24,605 bases of DNA. Source: a virus. Location of the stretch: positions 1 to 24,605 of the IMG/VR virus record IMGVR_UViG_3300030103_001706; one strand, given 5' to 3'. Below, piece after piece: positions 13,763-20,437 of this stretch. The position numbers were made by a program, and so were the translations under genes. Position 1 is the stretch's first letter. The number at the start of each line of letters is the position of its first letter. The notes beneath the pieces were generated by a model. That model searched no databases, was not told where the DNA came from, and saw only the letters and a program-made list of their open reading frames with translations.

Positions 13763-16700
13763 AACTAGTAGGAAAAAAACTTTATCGAACAGGACCTCTT
13801 AAGCTTTTTAAAGCTGCAGGGGATTATACAGGAGGCTCTCCAGGGTCTACAACTAGTTTTTCTGGAGGCTACGGAAGTGGGAATCGTAGCGGTGGTCCTC
13901 GTCATGGCGGCGGCGGAGGTGGTGGTGGTAATAATGCTGCACAAAGACAAAGAGAGGCACAAAGGAGAAGACGAGAAGCAGCAGAAAAAGCAAAAGCAGC
14001 AGCAGAAGCAGCGGCTAGAGAAAAAGTAAGAATAGCTGAAGAAAAGGCTCAGAGAGCTGAAATGAAGGGAGTGTTTACAAAAAAACTAACTGGAGCAGGT
14101 CCTCAAGCAGAAGCTAGACAGATGCAGCAGGAAGCTATCAACCGTATGAGGTCTGGAGAAACAGGAAGAGTGTCCCGAGAACGAGCATTAGCCGGACTCG
14201 TCGGAGCAAGTGCAGTAGGAGGAAGTGCTGCAAAAAAAATGCTAGAAAAACAGGCAGCAGGTATTTCTAGAGCAGCAGCCCACGAAGCTCTAGGAACTAC
14301 TAAAGATGTAGTTGGCATGGGTGGTAAAATGAGAGTACAGGATATCGGTCTTGGAAAAGCTGATAAAACTGCAGACATGAAATTTCATCAACTTCAACTT
14401 GGAGAAAAATTAGCCAAAGAAGGGATGAAGGCACAAGTTGATGCTGCCAGAGCAGGAGCTAAATGTTTCTCAGCCGATACTAAAATATCAACTCCATCAG
14501 GTCAAGTTTATATAAAAGACGTTAAGGTTGGGGATGAGGTTCTAAGTTTTAATGATGAAGGTCAGATTTCAGTTAACATAGTTAGTAAAGTATTTGAGCA
14601 TGAACCTGGGGATATTTATAAGCTATCCTATTGGGGTGGAGAAGTGCTAGTAACTTCTAATCATTGGATACTAGAAGCCAACAATACTTTTTTACAAGTA
14701 GATAAGTTTAATACTGATCACTGTCTAGTAGACGAAGAAGGAAGTTTTAGACCCTTTAAGTCTCTTGAATTTTATGAATTAGATAAAACTTACAATATTA
14801 CAGTTGAAAATGACCATACCTACATTGCTAATGGTATTAGAGTTCATAACTTTGGTGGTGGTAAAGCCGGTGGTGGAGAAATCTTTAAAAAATATGCTAA
14901 AGGTGGTTATACTAAAAAAAATGGAAAAATAAAAGGAGCAGGGACAGAAACTTCTGATTCTATTAAAGCTCGACTGTCTGATGGAGAGTTTGTAGTTAAT
15001 GCCAAAACTGTAAGAGGAATTGGTGAAGCCTTAGGAGCTAAAGGAAAACAGCCTACTAGACAAAAAGGGTCTGCTTATTTATATGCCCTTCAATCTAAAT
15101 ATGGAGATACTAAAGCAAAAGACCCAAAAGGACTTATTCCTGGGTATTTTGGTGGAGCAGAAGTAGCTAAAATAGCTCAGCAAGCAGCAGCATCGGGTTT
15201 ATTAGGTGAGAAAGCACAAGTAGTAGGAAAAGTAGCTGGTGCAGGTATGGAAGCTCAGGAGAAAGGAGTAAAAGCAAAAGCAGCTAAGTCTAAAAAAGCA
15301 GCAGACGAAGCGTTTAGAAAAAAACAAACAGCATACTATGATAAACAATTAGAAAAAGGAAAACCAGATAATAAGGAAAGAGCAGCAAGAACAGAGGCGC
15401 ATCCTATGATGCAGCCATATAAAAAGGGTGGAGATGTGAAGTTTGGTAAAGGCGTTAAAGTTAGGAAAAAATTCCTAGACTCCATAGGACATAAACCTTT
15501 TAAGCACTTTGAAGATAAAGCTGAGAAGGATTATAAAGAGGGTCAGACAGGATATAAAAATATAAAGAAACAACAATCATCAAGCGTTCCTGGATTTGAT
15601 TTTGGAATAACTGCAGCCGTAATGACAGCCGCATCTATGGCTAAAGCAGAAGCAGATAGGCAGAAGGCTGCAGAAGCTCAAAAAAAACAACAAGTCTCAG
15701 CAGGTGAGCAAGAAGCAGCTAAGGGTTTAGCCACTACTGGTAAAAGTATAATGAAAGCTGACACTACCCTCAAAGATGGAGGTAAGGTCCAAAAAAGATC
15801 TCTTCTACAACAACTAGATGATTATGATAAAAAACACAAGATGGGTAAATATAAACGTAAACCAATTGATCTTAGTCCTGAGAAAAAATCATGGGAAGCT
15901 GTAAGGGCTAAGAAAGGGTCTATTGAGCCTATGAAGTTTGATAAAGGTGGAAAGGTTAAAAATCCTTTATTTAAAAAACTACAAAAAGGTCGAGAAGATT
16001 GGTATGAAAACTTTCTTGTAGATCAAGCTAAGAAAAAATATCATAAAAGAGAAGTACCTGAAGATGCTTCTTCAAGAAGAAAGTTTAAAGAATTAATAGA
16101 TAGAAAGAAAGATCCTTTATATAAAAAAATAATGAAGGCTGAAAGAAAAGGAAAGAGTCAGGAAGTTTATGAGAAAGCTGTTAAAAAAGCTGAAAAAGCT
16201 GTCCATAAAAAAGAAACAGCTCAAGCCAAGAAAAGGTTTCATGAAAAAGAGAAACCAGAGTTTTTAGACGTAGCCAAAGAAAAAATACTAAAAAAGCAGA
16301 AAGACATGGCGAGTGACCCTAATTACAAAGAAATAATGGAAGCTCAGAGAAAAGGAAAACGACAAGAAGTTTATGAGAAGGCAGAGGTAAAAGCTAGGCA
16401 AGCTGTAGCAGCAAAAAAAGCAGTAAAGGCTGGTTTGAGAGAAACTGGGTCTTTAGAAAGAAGTCGTAAGTTGAAAGAAGCTCAATTAGCAAAACAGGCA
16501 GCAGGTGAGCATGATGTCCGTCAAGCTTCTAAAAGAAAAGACTATAAAAGACAACAAGAAATAAAAGCCCATGCGGCTAAAGTAGCTGCTGAAGCGGCTG
16601 CAAGAGAAAAGAAAGATTTAACAGGAGATGCGTCTCATGCGGAATATGTTTTCAAGAGAGAGAAAGCTAGAAAAGAAGCTGCTAAAAAGAAGGTAGCTCC

Positions 16701-17004
16701 AAAGGTAGATGCTCCAGAGGTTAAAGAGAAGAAAAAGAAGAAAGGAGACATGACAGAAAAAGACTGGGCTGAGATGGGAGTAGCAGGTGCTACATCATTA
16801 TTAGGAAGCATAGCTGCTTCTAAAAAAGCTAAAGCAGATAGAAAGAGAGCAAGAGAAAAAGAAATAAGAGATGCTAGAAGGTCTGCAGGAAAAAGTCTGT
16901 CAGAATTTGGAAGAGGCGTAATGCAAATGGATACAAGACTCAAAAAAGGTGGTAAGGTATCCTTTAAAGATGTTCTTAAAGCAAAGAAAAAGATGGGGTA
17001 TTAA
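13759..17004 (+). CDS. large internal virion/ejection protein with embedded Hint domain
   Basis: A 1081-aa, very Lys/Ala-rich protein. In order: an N-terminal Gly/Ser-rich region with eight consecutive Gly (50-57), a charged coiled coil (~60-110), an Ala/Gly-rich segment (~140-200), a complete Hint domain (236-364), a KGGY..GAGTETSDSIKARLSDGEFVVNA region (~380-420) like that found in phage tape-measure and other long virion proteins, and a long basic C-terminal half. The C-terminal half carries two tandem 66/68-aa repeats (756-889) and two copies of a module ending GGKV (613-677 and 1002-1067). The position after the nozzle and GNAT-like genes and before two more giant proteins suggests an ejected internal protein. 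No muramidase motif is seen. If the Hint acts, products of 235 and 717 residues are expected. Start is at ATG 13759, coupled to the GNAT-like gene. Confidence 0.75.
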   Translation: MKLVGKKLYRTGPLKLFKAAGDYTGGSPGSTTSFSGGYGSGNRSGGPRHGGGGGGGGNNAAQRQREAQRRRREAAEKAKAAAEAAAREKVRIAEEKAQRAEMKGVFTKKLTGAGPQAEARQMQQEAINRMRSGETGRVSRERALAGLVGASAVGGSAAKKMLEKQAAGISRAAAHEALGTTKDVVGMGGKMRVQDIGLGKADKTADMKFHQLQLGEKLAKEGMKAQVDAARAGAKCFSADTKISTPSGQVYIKDVKVGDEVLSFNDEGQISVNIVSKVFEHEPGDIYKLSYWGGEVLVTSNHWILEANNTFLQVDKFNTDHCLVDEEGSFRPFKSLEFYELDKTYNITVENDHTYIANGIRVHNFGGGKAGGGEIFKKYAKGGYTKKNGKIKGAGTETSDSIKARLSDGEFVVNAKTVRGIGEALGAKGKQPTRQKGSAYLYALQSKYGDTKAKDPKGLIPGYFGGAEVAKIAQQAAASGLLGEKAQVVGKVAGAGMEAQEKGVKAKAAKSKKAADEAFRKKQTAYYDKQLEKGKPDNKERAARTEAHPMMQPYKKGGDVKFGKGVKVRKKFLDSIGHKPFKHFEDKAEKDYKEGQTGYKNIKKQQSSSVPGFDFGITAAVMTAASMAKAEADRQKAAEAQKKQQVSAGEQEAAKGLATTGKSIMKADTTLKDGGKVQKRSLLQQLDDYDKKHKMGKYKRKPIDLSPEKKSWEAVRAKKGSIEPMKFDKGGKVKNPLFKKLQKGREDWYENFLVDQAKKKYHKREVPEDASSRRKFKELIDRKKDPLYKKIMKAERKGKSQEVYEKAVKKAEKAVHKKETAQAKKRFHEKEKPEFLDVAKEKILKKQKDMASDPNYKEIMEAQRKGKRQEVYEKAEVKARQAVAAKKAVKAGLRETGSLERSRKLKEAQLAKQAAGEHDVRQASKRKDYKRQQEIKAHAAKVAAEAAAREKKDLTGDASHAEYVFKREKARKEAAKKKVAPKVDAPEVKEKKKKKGDMTEKDWAEMGVAGATSLLGSIAASKKAKADRKRAREKEIRDARRSAGKSLSEFGRGVMQMDTRLKKGGKVSFKDVLKAKKKMGY
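13906..13929 (+). repeat. poly-Gly codon run
   Basis: Eight consecutive Gly codons (residues 50-57) using GGC, GGA and GGT. It is a flexible linker between the N-terminal tip and the coiled coil, and an unusually GC-rich spot in this AT-rich gene. Confidence 0.8.
14464..14850 (+). other. Hint (mini-intein / bacterial intein-like) domain coding region
   Basis: Codes residues 236-364 (129 aa) of the 1081-aa protein. Block A is CFSADTKISTPSGQ, with the first Cys as candidate N-terminal nucleophile (C236), followed by IKDVKVGDEVLSF. Block B is VLVTSNHWIL, with T299 and H302 forming TxxH. Block F is ENDHTYIANGIRVHN, with H363-N364 at the end. There is no homing endonuclease and no long insertion, so it is a minimal Hint. 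The residue after Asn is Phe (TTT 14851-14853), followed by three Gly. Classical inteins need Cys, Ser or Thr there; BIL-type Hint domains do not. Cleavage, or inefficient alternative splicing, is therefore the more likely activity. Confidence 0.88.
15595..15789 (+). repeat. duplicated GGKV-terminated module, copy 1
   Basis: Residues 613-677 of the 1081-aa protein: a short hydrophobic Ala/Gly helix (FGITAAVMTAASMA), a charged helix, then GKSIMKADTTLKDGGKV. It has the same order of elements as 16762-16959. Confidence 0.7.
16024..16425 (+). repeat. two adjacent 66/68-aa protein repeats
   Basis: Unit 1 is 16024-16221 (residues 756-821) and unit 2 is 16222-16425 (822-889), directly abutting. Both begin QAKK followed by an aromatic residue, His, an acidic/basic pair and PE. 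Both contain a 31-residue core, DP-x-YK-x-IM-x-A-x-RKGK-x-QEVYEKA, with 22 of 31 residues identical (785-815 against 853-883). The DNA differs more than the protein does. Confidence 0.85.
16762..16959 (+). repeat. duplicated GGKV-terminated module, copy 2
   Basis: Residues 1002-1067: a hydrophobic Ala/Gly helix (GVAGATSLLGSIAAS), a charged Lys/Arg helix, then GRGVMQMDTRLKKGGKV, near the C-terminus. In the final block G, M, D, T, L, K and GGKV match copy 1. Confidence 0.7.
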
Positions 17005-17005
17005 G

Positions 17006-20000
17006 ATGGCAAATAAAGTATCACAAATAGTAAACTTACGGAAACAGGCTAGAGCTGCTAGTAAGAAGGATAAAATAAAGCTGTATCCAAAAATTTATAA
17101 GTTGATGCAACAGTTAAGTCAAGTAGAGTGGGAACATCCTATTGTAAAAGACCTTGATAAGTTTTTTACTACTACTAAGGGTGGTAAGTGGTATGCCCAG
17201 CAAGGCGAAAGACCTGTATCACCAGCAAGACCTGCAAGACAACGTAGACAACCTACTGGAGCTGCTCAACGTAGACCACAAAAATTTGATGGGTCGTGGG
17301 GGTCTGGGACGCTTCCTATTATGGCTAAGGTAGGGCATGAAGATGTAGACCCTTATATAGTAGGGAAGAATGGTCAAAGACTTAGTGCTAAAGATATGCC
17401 TGAAGCTTATCAAAAAAAATTAATAAATGACTTAAAATATGTAGGATATCGAGGACCATTTGTAGTTAATGATGCAGGTAGGTCGTATAAAGAACTTTTT
17501 GGTTTAATGAAAGGAAGAAAGGCTGCGTTTAATTTTTTAAATTTAGAAAATAATGCAATAAATAATACTATAGAAAGTTTTATGTTACGAACTGATATGG
17601 GTAAATATTATGAAGGGGTTGATGATAGATCAAAACCTTGGGAACACAATACCTATACAAATGCTCCAAAAGAAGGGGACGTAGTACGTGGTGCGCCTAC
17701 AGTTAAACGAACCGTAAAGGGACCTCCTAAGTTAAAATATTACCAAAACAATTGGATACAAGATTTTAAAAAACAACTTAAAGACGCAGGAGTTTCTGAT
17801 CGTAATGTAACTAAAGCTCTTGCTAAGATGAGGAGAGCAAGAGGTTTACTGGGAGGGTTTCAATCAGATCACGTTAAACATGGTTCTAAGGTAGATTTTT
17901 ATCAAAATATGTTTAATAGACCAGGAGGAGACATAATGCTCCAAAAGTTACAGGATGAACGAAAGTGGAAAGTTTTACCTGAAACAGCTCCTTCTAGTGG
18001 AAATTCTGTTTTTGATGTTGACCTTAATGCTAAAGAAGGAAGTAAACATGAGTTTGGAAATCCTCAAGATCAAGTTATAGATTCATCTAGAGGCTATGTA
18101 ATAAAAGCATGGAAACCTTATAAAGAATATGATAGAGATTTAACTGATGATTTAAAAAAGAAATATAAAGAGGCAGCAGAAAGATGGCAAGAACATAATA
18201 TTGTTAAAAAGACAAAAAGAGAGCAGCCATTAGTAATAGAAGAAGCAGCAGAAGAAACTATTACAGAAACTCCTCTAACTCCAGAAACTGGAATGCCTTA
18301 TGAAGATGTGTCTAGAGTAATGGAGGAAGTAGATAGAATATCTCCTGATCTTCAAACTCGTGCTACTCATCCAGAGGCTGCAAAAGAGCAGCTTCTTGAT
18401 CAACCTGAACTTCAGCAATTAGATGAAGAAGCTACTCAAGAAGATTATATCCCAGGTGAGCAAATGCCTGATGAACCTCAACAGTTTACTCGAAAGGATG
18501 TTTCAGCAGTAGGTCAACCTACTCCATATGGTATTTATGCTCAAGGTCAGCCTGAGTTTGCAGCAGCAGAAAAAGAACAAGTATTAGCTGCTAAAGATGG
18601 AGTATTCGTAGAAAAAGATAAAATAGAAGAAGAAGCTGAAATGGGTCCAATCTTTCCAGGACAAAAACCTGTTGTACAAGATCCTGTTTGGCAAGAAAAA
18701 GGTGAAACTATAAAAGGAGAAGCTCCTATTACTCCTGAACAGTTACAAGCTCCTCAAGCTGAACCAGTTCAAAAACAATATGACCCACGATTTGCACCTG
18801 CACCTGAAGTTGAAACTGTAGACGAGGTAGTTTTAGAATATGTCCAAGGAGGTAAGAAATCTCAAGAACGAGAGAAACTTAACCAAATGGTAAACCAAGG
18901 AAAAACTACAAGAGAAGAAATTGCTAAGACTATAAAGAAATATGATAAAGCTCCTGAGCCTAAGGTTGAAGAACCTGAAGATATCATGGCTGCTCATGCT
19001 AGAGACATGGGACAAAAACCTGGTCCTATGATGAGAAAAGGATTAGGACTTAAGAAGGAAGAAGTAGAAAAAATATCAAAAGCTCCTAAACCAAAACCAG
19101 ATGTAGTTGAAGAATCTGAGTTTGAAAAGGTTATTAAATCTATTTCAGGTATTCCATCAGATACAGATAAAAAACAAATATACGACCCTGATACGTATGC
19201 CAAAGAAATGATGGCAATGGACCAGAAGTTTCAAGCTGACATAAAACAAGCTATGAAAGATGAAGCTGAAGCTGATGTAGAACTACAAAAAGTAGAGCCT
19301 TATAGATTTTGGCATAGTATGGGTACTCCTGCTAAAATAATATCTGCTCTAGGAGCCTTAGTAGCAGGATACGCACTACCAGCAGAAGGTGCTGCTGCAG
19401 CTTATAATATGATAAATTCTGCAATAGATGCAGACGTTAAGTCTCAACAATTGGACCTAGATCATGCTATGAGAACTAGGAAGGAAGCTACTCGAAGAGC
19501 TACAAATGCTATTGAGAGAAGAGCTAAGTTAGTAGGTAATCCTGAGACTAGATTTAAGATAATGGAAATAAGTAGAAACTTAAAAATGAATCAGGCAGTT
19601 AAAGATAAAAATGATTTTAAAACGAGAATGAAAGCTAAGATCATGAGAAACCCAGCAGAAGCTGAACAACTATTTAAATATAATCCTCAAATGTATCAAC
19701 AGATTTATACTAAAGATGAGATAAAACATCATCGTAAAGTAAATGATAATTATAAAAAAGCCTTAAAGGACAACAACGTTTCAAATGTTATAAACGCAGC
19801 TAATGCTATGGAAAATACTTTCATGGATATTGACTGGAAAAAAGTTAAAGGTAAAATGAAACTAATGAAATATGATATAGCTGAACCAAGTGGTGCAGGC
19901 GACATGGCTCTCGTATTTTCTTTTATGAAAATGCTTGACCCAGGTTCAGTTGTTAGAGAAGGTGAATTTAAAACTGCTGCTGGTATGAACCCTCAATATT

Positions 20001-20428
20001 TATATTTTGCTAGAAAGTGGAATAAGTTTATGGAAGGGGAGATGTTTACAACAAAAGATAGACTTGCATTCATGGGTGAAGTTAACAGGATGTTAAAATC
20101 TAAAGTACAAGATGCCCAAAGAGTCTATAAAATGTATTCTGGTGATCTTACAAGACAGGGATATCCTTCTACATTTATTCTTGGAAAACCAATATCAATG
20201 GGAGTATTACCTTCTATGAGAGTAAATAAAGTAATTGATAGTATAATGAAAAAGAAGGGCGTAGACAGAGAAGAAGCTATCAAACTATTTAAAGCTGGAA
20301 GAAAACGCCTTGCAGCTAAAAAAAGAGGAGTCAAGTTTGATAAGACTGGTAAACCTGCTAGACCAGGAGACGAAGGAAAGCCTCTAATAGGAAATAAGCA
20401 ATTCCCTATTCAAAGTAGAATATGGTAA
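17006..20428 (+). CDS. putative internal virion/ejection protein, 1140 aa
   Basis: ATG 17006 begins 1 nt after the previous stop, with GATGGGG as ribosome site; a TTG at 16949 extending 19 codons upstream is not supported. The N-terminal ~400 residues are a folded, mixed region (YPKIYKLMQQLSQVEW, FNFLNLENNAIN, WIQDFKKQLKDAGVSDRNVTKALAKMRRARGLLGG) without a family I recognise. Residues ~410-740 are low complexity and rich in Glu, Pro and Gln, probably disordered. A single glycine/alanine hydrophobic segment (PAKIISALGALVAGYALP..GAAAAYNMI, from residue ~775) is followed by SAIDADVKSQQLDLDHAM and long helices to ~1000. The pattern of a short hydrophobic segment followed by I-D-x-D-x-x-x-Q-x-x-x-L helices occurs in phage proteins of unknown function thought to enter the host envelope. 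An internal/ejection role is inferred from size and order. Confidence 0.65.
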   Translation: MANKVSQIVNLRKQARAASKKDKIKLYPKIYKLMQQLSQVEWEHPIVKDLDKFFTTTKGGKWYAQQGERPVSPARPARQRRQPTGAAQRRPQKFDGSWGSGTLPIMAKVGHEDVDPYIVGKNGQRLSAKDMPEAYQKKLINDLKYVGYRGPFVVNDAGRSYKELFGLMKGRKAAFNFLNLENNAINNTIESFMLRTDMGKYYEGVDDRSKPWEHNTYTNAPKEGDVVRGAPTVKRTVKGPPKLKYYQNNWIQDFKKQLKDAGVSDRNVTKALAKMRRARGLLGGFQSDHVKHGSKVDFYQNMFNRPGGDIMLQKLQDERKWKVLPETAPSSGNSVFDVDLNAKEGSKHEFGNPQDQVIDSSRGYVIKAWKPYKEYDRDLTDDLKKKYKEAAERWQEHNIVKKTKREQPLVIEEAAEETITETPLTPETGMPYEDVSRVMEEVDRISPDLQTRATHPEAAKEQLLDQPELQQLDEEATQEDYIPGEQMPDEPQQFTRKDVSAVGQPTPYGIYAQGQPEFAAAEKEQVLAAKDGVFVEKDKIEEEAEMGPIFPGQKPVVQDPVWQEKGETIKGEAPITPEQLQAPQAEPVQKQYDPRFAPAPEVETVDEVVLEYVQGGKKSQEREKLNQMVNQGKTTREEIAKTIKKYDKAPEPKVEEPEDIMAAHARDMGQKPGPMMRKGLGLKKEEVEKISKAPKPKPDVVEESEFEKVIKSISGIPSDTDKKQIYDPDTYAKEMMAMDQKFQADIKQAMKDEAEADVELQKVEPYRFWHSMGTPAKIISALGALVAGYALPAEGAAAAYNMINSAIDADVKSQQLDLDHAMRTRKEATRRATNAIERRAKLVGNPETRFKIMEISRNLKMNQAVKDKNDFKTRMKAKIMRNPAEAEQLFKYNPQMYQQIYTKDEIKHHRKVNDNYKKALKDNNVSNVINAANAMENTFMDIDWKKVKGKMKLMKYDIAEPSGAGDMALVFSFMKMLDPGSVVREGEFKTAAGMNPQYLYFARKWNKFMEGEMFTTKDRLAFMGEVNRMLKSKVQDAQRVYKMYSGDLTRQGYPSTFILGKPISMGVLPSMRVNKVIDSIMKKKGVDREEAIKLFKAGRKRLAAKKRGVKFDKTGKPARPGDEGKPLIGNKQFPIQSRIW

Positions 20429-20437
20429 GGAATATAA

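Noticed and set aside
14464-14850. Homing endonuclease or a mobile full-length intein
   Set aside because: Only 129 residues separate block A and block F, leaving no room for a LAGLIDADG or HNH domain, and the +1 residue is not Cys/Ser/Thr.
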